Notes: generated by a model from the sequence alone, not told the origin. 64,000 bases of DNA from Acidiferrimicrobium sp. IK (GCF_025499425.1 NZ_JAIMCB010000005.1:62001-126000); one strand, 5' to 3'; counted from the stretch's first letter, positions 1 to 9,041 are shown. Program-made: numbers and translations.

Positions 1-531
1 ATCCGCCTTGGTGTGCAGGAGCGTCTCGAAGTTGGGGCTGCCGACCTCCTCCTCGCCCTCGACGAGAAACTTGAGGTTGACGGGGAGGGCTCCGCCGGCG
101 GCCAGGAGACCCCGGGCGGCCTCGATCTGGTAGAGCGTCTGGCCTTTGTCATCGATGGCTCCTCGCGCCTTGCACTCCCCGTCGACGATCACCGGCGTGA
201 AGGGGGGCGACACCCAGTCCTCGAGGGGATCCACCGGCTGGACGTCGTGGTGGCCGTAGACGAGGACGGTCGGCGCGCCCGGCCCGGCGCGGAGCCAGTC
301 GGCGTACACCGACGGGTGGCCCGGCGCGTCCGCGGTGCCGGTCTCGAGGAGCTGGACGTGCTCGAGGCCCGCGGCGCGCATCTGCTCGACGGCGAACGCC
401 GCCGACGCTCTGACGTCGTCCTTGCGCTCGGGGTCAGCGGAGATCGACGGTATGCGCAGCCAGTCGAAGAGGGTCTCGACGATGCGGTCGCGATGCTCGT
501 CGACGTAGGCGGCGAGGGTGAGGTCAGCCAT
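1..531 (-). CDS. M20-family dipeptidase, N-terminal part (cut by window edge)
   Basis: Zinc-dependent exopeptidase of the M20 family that would hydrolyse dipeptides or other small amides in the cytoplasm. The 177 codons in view contain the HxD metal motif in VYGHHDVQP (His94, Asp96), the bridging Asp in AIDDKG (Asp127) and the catalytic/metal pair in EGEEEVGS (Glu161-Glu162). The C-terminal part, including the dimerisation and last metal-binding regions, lies outside the window. The ATG at 531 is supported by a TACGGT -10 element exactly 6 nt upstream, so the mRNA is probably leaderless. The gene is divergent from the lipoprotein gene at 598. Family certain; substrate not. Confidence 0.9.
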   Translation of the reverse strand, partial: MADLTLAAYVDEHRDRIVETLFDWLRIPSISADPERKDDVRASAAFAVEQMRAAGLEHVQLLETGTADAPGHPSVYADWLRAGPGAPTVLVYGHHDVQPVDPLEDWVSPPFTPVIVDGECKARGAIDDKGQTLYQIEAARGLLAAGGALPVNLKFLVEGEEEVGSPNFETLLHTKAD

Positions 532-537
532 TGGTGC

Positions 538-590
538 ACCGTAGCGAGTCGCGGGGCCGTCGCCGGCTCGCATGGGCCACCCGGTAGGGT
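538..590. promoter_or_regulatory. Divergent pair of leaderless promoters
   Basis: Two -10 hexamers face outward. TACGGT on the minus strand (538-543) ends 6 nt before the ATG of the M20 peptidase, and TAGGGT on the plus strand (585-590) ends 7 nt before the GTG of the lipoprotein gene. Neither start has a Shine-Dalgarno sequence. No clear -35 box was recognised. Confidence 0.55.
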
Positions 591-597
591 CTCGCCG

Positions 598-2091
598 GTG
601 CGACGGCAGGTGGCGGCGGTCCTCGCCGCAGCGGTGGCGACGGTGGGTCTCGGCGCCTGCGGGTCGTCGGGGTCCCCGCCGCCGGCACCGTCCGCCGGAG
701 CACCCGGCCAGGTGAAGTGGGCGCCTTGCCGAAGCGGGGAGGGGCCGAGCGGGGTGCAGTGCGGGACGCTGACGGTGCCGATGGACACCACCGCTCCCTC
801 CGGCGCTCCCGGGCCGACGGTCACCTTGGCCCTCGACCGGGTCCCCGCTACCGGCGCCCGGATCGGATCGCTCATCTTCAACCCCGGCGGCCCTGGGGTG
901 TCGGCGGTGGACGCGCTGCCGGGCGTGGTTAGCGAGCTGAGCGCCGGTGTCCGCCAGCACTTCGATGTCATCGGCTACGACCCGCCCGGCGTCGGGCACT
1001 CAACCGCCGTCGACTGCCTGGGGCCCGTCGCGCTGGCCGCCTACCTCCACCAGGACCCGGCGCCCCCTGGAGCGGCCGGCTTCGCCCAGGTGGTCACCTC
1101 CGCCCGGTCTTTCGCGGCTGCGTGCCAGGCCGCGGTCGGGCCTCTGCTGGCCCACGTCTCGACTCTCGACGCCGCCCGAGACCTGGACCGGGTCCGGGCC
1201 GCGGTCGGGGACCCGACGCTCAACTACCTCGGTTTCTCCTACGGCACGCTCCTGGGGGCGACCTACGCCAGCTTGTACCCGACCCGGGTCCGGGCGATGG
1301 TCCTCGACGGCGCGCTGGACCCCACCCAACCCACCCTCTCCGAGCTGGACGTGCAAGCGGCAGCCGTCGACGACCAGTTCAAGGTGTTCGCAGCCGCGTG
1401 CCGCGCCGACTCGTCGTGCCCCTGGCATCCCGGTGCCGACCCGACCGCCGCGTTCCTCGCCCTCCTGGCCAGAGCCAGGACCAACCCGGCGCCGGCCGGG
1501 AACGGCCGGGTCGCCGGCCCCGCCGAGCTCATCTACGGAGCCGCACAGGCGCTCTACAGCACGCAGCTGTGGCCTGACTTGGAGCAGGCCCTGGCGCAGC
1601 TCGCCGCCGGGCGGGGCAACGACATCGTCGCTTTGTTCGACTCGTACATGGAGCGGTCGTCTACGGGTGCCTACTCGACGGTGACCGAAGCCGAGACCGC
1701 GGTCAACTGCGCCGACCGGGCCCCGCCGGCGCTGGGGGCCATACAGACCAACGCGGATGCGATCCAGTCACGAGCGCCGATCTTCGGGCCCACCAACGTC
1801 GACGGCGAGGTGGTCTGCGCGCTGTGGCCCGATCCTGGCACCACCGGCCCCCACCCCCTGGCCGCGCCCGGATCGGCGCCGATAGTGGTGGTCGGGTCGA
1901 CCGGAGACCCGATCACCCCTTACGAGTGGGCGGTCCGTTTGGCGGCCCAGCTCGGAAACGCCCGGTTGCTGACCCGGGTGGGGGACGGGCACACCGCGTA
2001 CGGCGCCAGCGCCTGCGTGCGCGCCGCGGTCCAGTCCTACCTGGTCGGTCTCCGCCTGCCTGCACCCGGTACCCGCTGCCCGTCGCCGTGA
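598..2091 (+). CDS. Secreted alpha/beta-hydrolase, tripeptidyl aminopeptidase-like (S33) lipoprotein
   Basis: Exported serine hydrolase resembling Streptomyces and mycobacterial tripeptidyl aminopeptidases, which trim N-terminal tripeptides outside the cell. From the GTG at 598 the protein is 497 residues and begins with a lipoprotein signal peptide ending in a lipobox (LGAC, Cys about residue 20). It has the oxyanion-hole motif NPGGPG, the nucleophile elbow GFSYG (Ser214), the acid in GDPIT (Asp437) and the base in GDGHT (His465), so the triad is complete. The frame stays open far upstream over the antisense of the M20 gene, but the lipobox and the TAGGGT element 7 nt before 598 fix the start. 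Substrate is inferred from family only. Confidence 0.88.
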   Translation: MRRQVAAVLAAAVATVGLGACGSSGSPPPAPSAGAPGQVKWAPCRSGEGPSGVQCGTLTVPMDTTAPSGAPGPTVTLALDRVPATGARIGSLIFNPGGPGVSAVDALPGVVSELSAGVRQHFDVIGYDPPGVGHSTAVDCLGPVALAAYLHQDPAPPGAAGFAQVVTSARSFAAACQAAVGPLLAHVSTLDAARDLDRVRAAVGDPTLNYLGFSYGTLLGATYASLYPTRVRAMVLDGALDPTQPTLSELDVQAAAVDDQFKVFAAACRADSSCPWHPGADPTAAFLALLARARTNPAPAGNGRVAGPAELIYGAAQALYSTQLWPDLEQALAQLAAGRGNDIVALFDSYMERSSTGAYSTVTEAETAVNCADRAPPALGAIQTNADAIQSRAPIFGPTNVDGEVVCALWPDPGTTGPHPLAAPGSAPIVVVGSTGDPITPYEWAVRLAAQLGNARLLTRVGDGHTAYGASACVRAAVQSYLVGLRLPAPGTRCPSP

Positions 2092-2136
2092 ACCCCCGCC
2101 TCCGGGCCAGCGCCGGCGGGTGGGCATACTGGGGTC

Positions 2137-2337
2137 GTGGCCGGTGAGTTCGAGGACATCCGACAGCGACTGGAGGCCATCGCCGAGGAGCTCGCCGACC
2201 TCGGCATCGTCCGCCTCCGGGAGTCGATAGACGCCGGCGGGACCGAGCTGCCAGTCGACGAGCGACGCCTGGCCCGGGCCCGGCGGGCCGTGGTCAAAGC
2301 GGCCGGGATCCTGGCCGAGCCCGACGACGCCCAGTAG
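2137..2337 (+). CDS. Small conserved acidic helical protein, unknown function
   Basis: A 66-residue protein starting at a GTG that lies 6 nt after a CATACT -10-like element (2125-2130), so probably leaderless. It is charged and predicted mostly helical (long runs such as DIRQRLEAIAEELADLG), with no membrane segment, signal or cysteine. Coding-like third-position GC and a tight fit between its promoter and the convergent neighbour (7 nt gap to the LOG gene stop) support it as real. I do not recognise a family. Confidence 0.6.
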   Translation: MAGEFEDIRQRLEAIAEELADLGIVRLRESIDAGGTELPVDERRLARARRAVVKAAGILAEPDDAQ

Positions 2338-2344
2338 CGCCGGG

Positions 2345-3367
2345 CTACCCGAGCGGGGTGATGACCGGCGCCGGCGGCGCCGACGGCAGCCGGTTGATGG
2401 CGTCGATCAGCTGGCGCAACCGGCCGTAGGACATCCGGTCGAAGCGCATCGCCAGGCGGGGAAGGTCGGGGAACTCCTCGCCGCGCTTCTCGGCGTTGAG
2501 CGGACCGTCGAGGACCCGGATGTCGCCGGCGACCATGCCGGCGAACTCCGCAGACAGCGCCTGGGCCTCCTCCGCAGTGGGCCGGGACTGGAGGCGGACC
2601 ACGAGCGTGTCGCCGACCCAGCGCAGCGAGTGATAGTTGCGGTAGAACCCGAGTATCTCCCCGGCCGCCTCCTCGACGCTGTCGGCGATGCAATACAGGC
2701 TGTGGTCGACGGGGTTGATCAGGCGGCGGGCAGCCACCTCGTCGTCCACGAAGCGGTTCCAGCCCTTCCAGTAGCTCCCGCCGGGCAACTCGAGCAGGAC
2801 CACCGGCGCCGGCTCAGCCTTGCCGGTTTGCAGCAAGGTCAATAGCTCGAACGCCTCGTCGAGGGTGCCGAAACCTCCCGGCAGTACCGCGTAACCCCAC
2901 GACTCTTTGATCAGCAGCAGCTTGCGGGTGAAGAAGTACTTCATCGACACCAACTTCGGGTCGGAGGCGATGAACTGGTTGGCGGTCTGCTCGAAAGGCA
3001 AGCGGATGTTGATGCCGAAGGAGTGCTCCGGACCGGCACCCTCCAGGCCGGCGGCCATGATCCCGGGACCGGCGCCGGTCACCGTCGACCAGCCGTGGGC
3101 CGCGAGCAGCGCAGCGAGGTCCCGGGCCTGGGCGTAGAGCGGGTCGGTCGGCAGGGTCCTCGCCGAGCCGAACATGGTCACCTTACGAATGTGGCGGTAC
3201 GGGGCGAAGACCTCGAAGCCGTCGGCCATCTCCCGCAGCGCGGCCGCGGCGATCTTCAGGTCCAAGCGGTCGGAGCTGTCGGTGGCCAGGCGGACCACCG
3301 TCGAGAGCAGCTCGAGGAGCTGGTCGCGGTTGGCGGTGACCCCCACGGAGTCGAGCAGCTCGGTCAT
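2345..3367 (-). CDS. LOG-family (TIGR00730-like) Rossmann protein
   Basis: Member of the LOG / 'lysine decarboxylase-like' family, whose characterised members are cytokinin-type nucleoside-5'-monophosphate phosphoribohydrolases. The 340-residue protein has an N-terminal helical extension (about 1-65), a nucleotide-binding core from KVTMFGSARTL, GAGPGIMAAGLEGA, and the signature PGGFGTLDEAFEL, followed by a C-terminal extension of about 100 residues beyond the LOG core. The ATG at 3367 is chosen because the upstream frame has no other good start before the pgl stop. It lies 62 nt downstream of pgl on the same strand and is probably cotranscribed. The physiological substrate in bacteria is uncertain. 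Confidence 0.8.
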   Translation of the reverse strand: MTELLDSVGVTANRDQLLELLSTVVRLATDSSDRLDLKIAAAALREMADGFEVFAPYRHIRKVTMFGSARTLPTDPLYAQARDLAALLAAHGWSTVTGAGPGIMAAGLEGAGPEHSFGINIRLPFEQTANQFIASDPKLVSMKYFFTRKLLLIKESWGYAVLPGGFGTLDEAFELLTLLQTGKAEPAPVVLLELPGGSYWKGWNRFVDDEVAARRLINPVDHSLYCIADSVEEAAGEILGFYRNYHSLRWVGDTLVVRLQSRPTAEEAQALSAEFAGMVAGDIRVLDGPLNAEKRGEEFPDLPRLAMRFDRMSYGRLRQLIDAINRLPSAPPAPVITPLG

Positions 3368-3429
3368 CAGCTCTCTGGTCCGGGGGTCGCCGCGGCCTGC
3401 ACCGACGCCGCTGGCGGGCCCCGAGCCGC

Positions 3430-4095
3430 TCAACGGGGTGCCGCGTCCCGGTCGACCAGCCACACGATCTGGTCTGCTTGGACTCGAGCCGCGGGCAGGT
3501 CGGCTCCGTCGATCACCGCCTGGAGGGCTTCCCGCTTGGACTCGCCGGCGACGGTGAACACGACCAGCCGAGCCCGGGCCAGGCCGGCGTAGGTGAGCGT
3601 CATGCGGGGATGCTTGTTGCGCCCGGAGGGGTCCTCGTTGCGGGCGACTAGCTGCCCGGGATCGGCGTCGAGCGCCGGCGAGTTGGGGAACAGCGATGCG
3701 GTGTGCCCGTCGGGGCCCATGCCGAGATGGATGAAGTCGAGCTTGCCGACCTCGCCGAGGCGCAGCGCGTACGAGTCGGGGCCTTCCTCGCAGCTCATCG
3801 GGTACACCGCGTTGGCGGCACCGACGCGTTCGAGCAGCGCCTGGCGCCCGAGCAGTTGATTGGACTCTTCGCTGTCGGGCGGCACGCAGCGCTCGTCGCC
3901 CCAGTAGACGTTGACCGACAGCCAGTCCACCCTGCCCTCGCTGTCGGCGGCGAGACGCTCGTAGCAAGGGCGCGCCGTGCTCCCACCCGACAGCGCCAGG
4001 CAGAACAATTCTTCGGGGCGCTGCTGGAACGCTCCGATGACCCGGTCGGCGAACGCCCCGGGCAGGTCGTCCACGACGATGAGTTCTCCGTTCAC
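3430..4095 (-). CDS. pgl: 6-phosphogluconolactonase
   Basis: Hydrolyses 6-phosphoglucono-1,5-lactone to 6-phosphogluconate in the oxidative pentose phosphate pathway (cytoplasm). The 221-residue protein shows family motifs LALSGGSTARPCYERLA, VYWGDERCVPPDSEESN and LGMGPDGHTASLFP, and normal length. The frame also allows a GTG at 4104, but a TAAGGT -10 element (4103-4108) overlaps that codon and lies 7 nt before the GTG at 4095, so 4095 is preferred. It sits downstream of tal in the same direction, consistent with a pentose-phosphate cluster, although zwf and opcA, its usual neighbours in actinobacteria, are absent here. Confidence 0.92.
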   Translation of the reverse strand: MNGELIVVDDLPGAFADRVIGAFQQRPEELFCLALSGGSTARPCYERLAADSEGRVDWLSVNVYWGDERCVPPDSEESNQLLGRQALLERVGAANAVYPMSCEEGPDSYALRLGEVGKLDFIHLGMGPDGHTASLFPNSPALDADPGQLVARNEDPSGRNKHPRMTLTYAGLARARLVVFTVAGESKREALQAVIDGADLPAARVQADQIVWLVDRDAAPR

Positions 4096-4165
4096 CGCAC
4101 GCACCTTACGGGGGCTCCGGAGGGCCCGTCGACCATGGAGACCTGTGGCCCGGCGACGACGACGG

Positions 4166-5278
4166 CTACTTGCCGGAGGCCAACGCGGTGGCCTTGTCGG
4201 TCAGGGACTGGATCAGCTCGTCGAAGCTCTTGGAGAACGAAGCGACGCCCTCGTCCTCGAGCGTCTTGGCCACGTCGGCGAGGTCGACACCCGCCGACGC
4301 CAGCGCGTCGAGGTGGGCCTGAGCGCCGTCGGGGTCGGAGTCCACCGTGCGAGCGACGGTGCCGTGGTCGAGGAAAGCCTCGACGGTGGCGTCGGGCATG
4401 GTGTTGACGGTGTGGGGGCCGATGAGGCTGTCGACGTACAGCAGGTCCGGGTAGGCCTTGTTCTTCGTGGACGTCGAAGCCCACAGCGGGCGCTGCGGGT
4501 TGGCGCCCTTGGCGGCCAGCGCCTCCCAGCGAGGGCCGCTGAAGTGCTCCTTGAACAGCGCGTACGCCCTGCGGGCCTGCGCCACCGCGGCCTTGCCCCG
4601 CAAGGCCACGGCCTCGTCGGTGCCGATCGCCTCCAGCCGACGGTCGACTTCGGTGTCCACCCGGCTGACGAAGAACGAAGCCACGCTGTGCACCTTCGAC
4701 AGGTCGCCGCCCGCCGCGTCGAACTCCTCGAGACCGGCGATGTAGGCCTCCATGACGTCGCCGTAGCGGGGCAAGCTGAAGATGAGGGTCACGTTGATGT
4801 TGCGTCCCTCGGCGATCATCGCTTTGATCGCCGGCACGCCTTCGGCGGTGGCAGGGATCTTGACCATCAGGTTCGGCAGGTCGATCCGCTGGTGCAGGTC
4901 GCGCGCCGCGCTGATCGTCCCCTCGGTGTTGGTCGCCAGAGCCGGCGCCACCTCCAAGCTGACGAAGCCGTCGGCGCCGTCGCTGTCGTCATAGACCGGG
5001 CGCAGCACTCCGCAGGCGCCGGTGACGTCATCGACGGCCATGGTCCAAAAGGCGTCGTCGACCGGGCCCTTGCCGACCAGGTCCTTGAACTGGTCGTCGT
5101 AGGCGTCCGAGCCGGTCATCGCCTTCTCGAAGATGGTCGGGTTGGACGTCACCCCCCGGATCCCCGACGCGACCAACTCGGCCAGGCCCCCACCGAGGAC
5201 GCTCGGGCGGTTGAGGTTGTCGATCCAGGCGCTCTGGCCCTGCTCGTTGTAGAGCCGCTGCAGGTTCGTCTCACTCAT
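4166..5278 (-). CDS. tal: Transaldolase
   Basis: Transfers dihydroxyacetone from sedoheptulose-7-phosphate to glyceraldehyde-3-phosphate in the non-oxidative pentose phosphate pathway. The 370-residue length is that of the actinobacterial/TalB-type class. Visible motifs are GVTSNPTIFEKA near residues 42-53, the Schiff-base lysine in LMVKIPAT (Lys140) and the C-terminal WASTSTKNKAYPDLLYV segment. The ATG at 5278 has a strong AGGAGAAGG ribosome-binding site that overlaps the tkt stop codon; only 8 nt separate the two genes, so they form an operon. Confidence 0.97.
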   Translation of the reverse strand: MSETNLQRLYNEQGQSAWIDNLNRPSVLGGGLAELVASGIRGVTSNPTIFEKAMTGSDAYDDQFKDLVGKGPVDDAFWTMAVDDVTGACGVLRPVYDDSDGADGFVSLEVAPALATNTEGTISAARDLHQRIDLPNLMVKIPATAEGVPAIKAMIAEGRNINVTLIFSLPRYGDVMEAYIAGLEEFDAAGGDLSKVHSVASFFVSRVDTEVDRRLEAIGTDEAVALRGKAAVAQARRAYALFKEHFSGPRWEALAAKGANPQRPLWASTSTKNKAYPDLLYVDSLIGPHTVNTMPDATVEAFLDHGTVARTVDSDPDGAQAHLDALASAGVDLADVAKTLEDEGVASFSKSFDELIQSLTDKATALASGK

Positions 5279-5286
5279 GCCTTCTC

Positions 5287-7314
5287 CTAGGAATCGTCGG
5301 AATCGTCGTAGACATCGCTGTCGAGGTCGTCGAGGAGGGCCTGGGCCCGCTCCGCCACGTGCTCGCCGGTGAAGCCGAACTCTCGCAACACCGTCGCGCC
5401 GGGCGCGGACGCACCGAAGTGGTCGATCGCCACCGAGTCGTCCGCCCACCGGGCCCAGCCGAAGGAGGACGCGGCCTCGACCGACAGGACCGGGGCGCCG
5501 GGGCCGAGCACCAGGTCCTGATAGTCCTCGTCCTGCTCGTCGAAGAGGTCCCAGCTCGGCATCGACACGACCCGTGCGGTGACGCCCTCCTCGGCGAGGA
5601 TCGACGCCGCCTCCACGCACACTGATACCTCGCTGCCAGTCCCGATCAGCACCACGTCGGGGTCCTCGCGGCCCTCCACCAGCACGTAGGCGCCGCGCTC
5701 CACGCCTTCGGCGGCCAGATCGGCGGTGCCTTCGAGAACCGGGAGGTTCTGGCGGCTCAAGATGAGGGCCGTCGGACCGTTGCGCTCGATGGCGATGCGC
5801 AGCGCGTGGGCCGACTCGTTGGCGTCGGCGGGGCGGATGAGACGCAGGCCGGGCATCGCCCGGAACGACGCCAGCTGCTCCACCGGCTGGTGGGTCGGGC
5901 CGTCCTGTCCGAGACCGACCGAGTCGTGAGTCCAGAAGTAGATGACCTTGGCCTCGGACAGCGCGGCGATGCGCACCGCGCCGCGCATGTAGTCGCTGAA
6001 GGTGAAGAACGTGCCGCCGATCGGGATCACCCCGCCGTGGAGGCTGAGCCCGTTCATGACCGCCCCCATCCCGTGCTCCCTGACGCCGTAGGCGATCTGG
6101 CGGCCCTCCGGGTGCTCCTTGCTCTGCTGGGCCACGCCGTCGAGCTTGGTGCCGGTGTTGCCGGTCAGGTCCGCTCCGCCCGAGCTCAGCCCGGGCACGT
6201 CGGCTGCGATCGCGTTGAGGGCGACGTTGATCGACTTGCGGGTGGCGATGGCGTCGTCGCCGGCCTTCCAGGTGGGCAGCTTGGCCTGCCAGCCCTCGAC
6301 GCCGCGGTTGCCCCAGAGGGCGTCCCAGCGTTGCTTGTCGCCCGACCGGCTGTCGGTCCGCTTCTGCCACTCGTCGCGGGCGGCCTTGCCGCGGGCACCG
6401 GCCTGGCGGTACATCTGCAGCACGTCCTCGGGGACCCAGAACGTCTCGTCGGTCGGCAGGCCCATCACCGCCTTGGTGGCGGCGACCTCCTCGTCACCGA
6501 AGGGGTCGCCGTGGGCCTTGGGGCTGTCGGTCATCTTCGGCGACGGGTACCCGATGTGGCTGCGCAGAATCAAAAACGACGGCTTGTCCTCGACGGCCAT
6601 CGCCCGACGGATCCCGGACTCGAGCGCGTCGAGGTCGTTGGCGACCTCGCCGAGGTCCTCGACGTGCCAGCCGTAGGCCTCGAAGCGCTTCGCCGGGTCG
6701 TCGTCGAGGGTGATCTCCGTCGGCCCGTCGATGGTGATGTGGTTGTCGTCGTAGATGTAGATGAGCCGGCCGAGCCCGAGGTGCCCGGCCAGCGACGCCG
6801 CCTCGTGGCTTACGCCCTCCATGAGGTCGCCGTCGCCGCAGACGACGAACGTGTGGTGGTCGACCAGGTCGGGCCCGAACTCGGAGCGCAAGATCCGCTC
6901 CGCGATGCCCATCCCGACGCCTTGGCCGAAGCCCTGGCCGAGGGGGCCGGTCGTGACCTCGATGCCCGGGAAGTGATGGACCTCGGGATGGCCGGGGGTT
7001 CGGCTGCCCCACTGCCGGAACTCCTTCAGGTCCTCCAGCTCCATGCCGTAGCCGGTCAGGTACAGCATCGAGTACAAGAGGATGCACGCGTGGCCGGGGG
7101 AGAGGATGAACCGGTCCCGGTCGGGCCAGTCCGGGTCCGTGGGGTCGTAGTCCATGATCCTGGTGAACAGGACGTGGGCCAGGGGAGCCAGAGCCATTGC
7201 GGTGCCTGGATGCCCGGAGTTGGCCTTCTGGGGGGCGTCCATCGCCAACCCCCGGATGACGTTGATCCCTAGCTGCTCGAGCTCGGGGCTCTGCCCTGTC
7301 GTCGTTGAGGCCAT
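5287..7314 (-). CDS. tkt: Transketolase
   Basis: Thiamine-diphosphate enzyme moving two-carbon units between ketoses and aldoses; first gene of the tkt-tal pair. The 675 residues contain the N-terminal KANSGHPGTAMALAPLAHVL, the ThDP/Mg site GDGDLMEGVSHEA, the pyrimidine-domain segment around GVREHGMGAVMNG, the phosphate-binding HDSVGLGQDGPTHQPVEQL and the C-terminal domain with GTGSEVSVCVEAA. The ATG at 7314 is preceded by TAGGGT with a 6-nt spacer, which suggests a leaderless transcript. Length and motifs are typical; nothing unusual. Confidence 0.98.
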   Translation of the reverse strand: MASTTTGQSPELEQLGINVIRGLAMDAPQKANSGHPGTAMALAPLAHVLFTRIMDYDPTDPDWPDRDRFILSPGHACILLYSMLYLTGYGMELEDLKEFRQWGSRTPGHPEVHHFPGIEVTTGPLGQGFGQGVGMGIAERILRSEFGPDLVDHHTFVVCGDGDLMEGVSHEAASLAGHLGLGRLIYIYDDNHITIDGPTEITLDDDPAKRFEAYGWHVEDLGEVANDLDALESGIRRAMAVEDKPSFLILRSHIGYPSPKMTDSPKAHGDPFGDEEVAATKAVMGLPTDETFWVPEDVLQMYRQAGARGKAARDEWQKRTDSRSGDKQRWDALWGNRGVEGWQAKLPTWKAGDDAIATRKSINVALNAIAADVPGLSSGGADLTGNTGTKLDGVAQQSKEHPEGRQIAYGVREHGMGAVMNGLSLHGGVIPIGGTFFTFSDYMRGAVRIAALSEAKVIYFWTHDSVGLGQDGPTHQPVEQLASFRAMPGLRLIRPADANESAHALRIAIERNGPTALILSRQNLPVLEGTADLAAEGVERGAYVLVEGREDPDVVLIGTGSEVSVCVEAASILAEEGVTARVVSMPSWDLFDEQDEDYQDLVLGPGAPVLSVEAASSFGWARWADDSVAIDHFGASAPGATVLREFGFTGEHVAERAQALLDDLDSDVYDDSDDS

Positions 7315-7320
7315 GGGCCA

Positions 7321-7326
7321 ACCCTA
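7321..7326 (-). promoter_or_regulatory. -10 element of the tkt operon
   Basis: TAGGGT on the minus strand ends exactly 6 nt before the tkt ATG, placing the transcription start at or next to the A of the start codon. There is no Shine-Dalgarno sequence. Confidence 0.5.
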
Positions 7327-7364
7327 CCCGTGGGCCTGCGTCACTCTCGCACGCCCCTGAGCGG

Positions 7365-8543
7365 TCACAGCCCGGGGGGTCCGCCCGGCTCGAACACCAT
7401 CAGCGTGGCCCGGTCCCGGGCCTGACGATCACCCGGGAGCTCCGGGCCGACCTGCACATCGGTCGAGCAGCCGGCCAGTGCTGCGCCAGGCAGGACGTCC
7501 GCGGCGGTCGCCGCGTCGGCGGGGAGCGGGCCGAACCAGGCCGGGTCCCTCCGCTCGGACCTGAACAGCAGCGCCCCTTCCGGGCCGTCGGGGTCCGCCG
7601 CGGCCAGGGCCCGCTCGAAGGCCTCCGACGCGGTGCGCGGGTCGCGCACCTGGAAGCGGACCAGCGTGTCGGCGGGGACGGCACCGTCGAGCGCGATGGC
7701 GCCGTTGGTACGGTCCGCGCCCCGCACCACCAGCGCCGGCAGGCCGCCGGCGCCGTCCGGGCCATCGGTGAGGGGGTCGGCAGCACCGGTGGCGACGGTG
7801 GCCAGCCGCAGCCCTCCGTTGACCAGCCTGACGTCGTCGGCGGGCATCCGGTCTACGACGAGGTCCATGAGCCGCTCCAGGGCCGGGCGCCCGTCGAGCT
7901 CATAGACGATGTCGCGTTCGGCGCGGGTGACGACCAGCGGCTCGCCGAAGGGTCGGGCGCCCTCCGAGGCGATGACCCGGACCCGTACCGCCGGGCCGAT
8001 CACGGCGCCGACAGCGGACCCCGAGACCACCCGGTCTTGCACTAGCAGCCCCCGTCGGGTGGCCGTGCCGCCGGCCAGGGCCAGGGGGGCGCCGAGCGGC
8101 GCGGCCGCCGCCACCGGTCCAAGCGCCCGACCCCACGCCGCGGGCGGCGGGCTGGTCGCGTCGGCGAGCACCACTGCGGCGGTGGCGGCGAACGGAGGTC
8201 GGTTCAGCACCGTCCGGCCGTCGAGGAGCACCGGGACGACCGGTCCGACCAGACCGCACCACAGCGATATCCCCGGGCCGGTGCCGACGTCGCCTTCCGG
8301 GCCGATCACCCCGCTCGACGCCACCCCCAACAGGACCGACGGCGACAGGAGGGTCCGGACCGTGCGCCCAACGTCCTCCAAGGCGCCGGCGTGGCCGCCG
8401 GTCACGAACACCACCGCCAGGTCGGGGTGGGTCCCGAGCCGCTCCAGGATCTCGCCGACCACCTCGCCGGTGGCGTGGGCGGTCACGGGATGAGCGGACA
8501 CGGCCGACGCGAACCCGGCCCCGCCGGGCGCGGCGAAGGTCAT
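7365..8543 (-). CDS. FIST-domain protein (FIST N and C)
   Basis: FIST domains are small-ligand sensory modules often found with histidine kinases or F-box proteins; stand-alone forms like this one are common in actinobacteria and their ligand is unknown. The 392 residues show the FIST N pattern (LAVVFVTGGHAGALEDVGRTV, then LLGVASSGVIGPEG) and the FIST C pattern near the end (GALLFRSERRDPAWFGPLPADA, then LAGCSTDVQVGPELPG). No transmembrane segment or output domain is fused. It is transcribed toward the pentose-phosphate genes but separated from tkt by tkt's own promoter. Confidence 0.8.
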   Translation of the reverse strand: MTFAAPGGAGFASAVSAHPVTAHATGEVVGEILERLGTHPDLAVVFVTGGHAGALEDVGRTVRTLLSPSVLLGVASSGVIGPEGDVGTGPGISLWCGLVGPVVPVLLDGRTVLNRPPFAATAAVVLADATSPPPAAWGRALGPVAAAAPLGAPLALAGGTATRRGLLVQDRVVSGSAVGAVIGPAVRVRVIASEGARPFGEPLVVTRAERDIVYELDGRPALERLMDLVVDRMPADDVRLVNGGLRLATVATGAADPLTDGPDGAGGLPALVVRGADRTNGAIALDGAVPADTLVRFQVRDPRTASEAFERALAAADPDGPEGALLFRSERRDPAWFGPLPADAATAADVLPGAALAGCSTDVQVGPELPGDRQARDRATLMVFEPGGPPGL

Positions 8544-8601
8544 GCGCCGGCGGCCGTCATACGATGATCGTCATCCGCTGGGCGTGCGGCTCACGGCAGC
8601 C

Positions 8602-8994
8602 TCACGACACCGGCGGGAGAAGGGTGAGGGGCACGACGGTGACGGCGCCGTCGGGGAGCAACCGGCAGTTGGCCTCGATGGTCCCGAGCGAGGGGAACTC
8701 CAGCTCCCCCCGAACCAGTCGGTAGGTGAACTTGCCGGGCTCCACAGTGAAGGGAGAGACGTTGCGGGCGACCTGCTCGCCTGCCTCGTCTGTGAACACC
8801 ACCTCCAGGATGCCCTGGCCGTCCTCGTCGGGCCGGCAGCGCACCAGCACGATCAGGTGGGGGGCGACTGTCACCGGGGGCGGCGCCGGCGCCGGCATGG
8901 AGAACATGATCCCGCTCAAGTCGATCCTGGTGGAGGGACCGGGGACCGGGCGCAGCTCGATGTTCTCGGCGAAGAGGGCGGAGACGATGTCCAT
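8602..8994 (-). CDS. DUF6941-like small beta protein
   Basis: A 130-residue protein with an N-terminal segment MDIVSALFAENIE and predicted beta strands, ending with a strand pair that resembles immunoglobulin-like folds. It looks like a distant paralogue of the protein encoded at 41649-42131: both have an early 'colour-by-numbers' strand order, a central PxxVxxxLxVLVxxxxxE block and a final ANCRLLPDG/ASFRLVPLA strand. No catalytic motif, signal or membrane segment is seen. The ATG follows a TAGCCT element by 9 nt. The family name is a tentative match from memory; function unknown. Confidence 0.6.
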   Translation of the reverse strand: MDIVSALFAENIELRPVPGPSTRIDLSGIMFSMPAPAPPPVTVAPHLIVLVRCRPDEDGQGILEVVFTDEAGEQVARNVSPFTVEPGKFTYRLVRGELEFPSLGTIEANCRLLPDGAVTVVPLTLLPPVS

Positions 8995-9041
8995 GAGGCG
9001 GTCAGGCTACCGGCGCCGCTCGGGCCTTCGCCCTCTCCTGA

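Noticed and set aside
13-597. Long plus-strand open frame extending the lipoprotein gene upstream over the M20 gene
   Set aside because: It is antisense to a clear M20 peptidase, and the lipobox signal peptide and -10 element place the true start at 598.
5290-6370. Open frame continuing upstream from tal across tkt
   Set aside because: It reads tkt in a wrong frame; the tal ATG at 5278 with an AGGAGAAGG site is clear.
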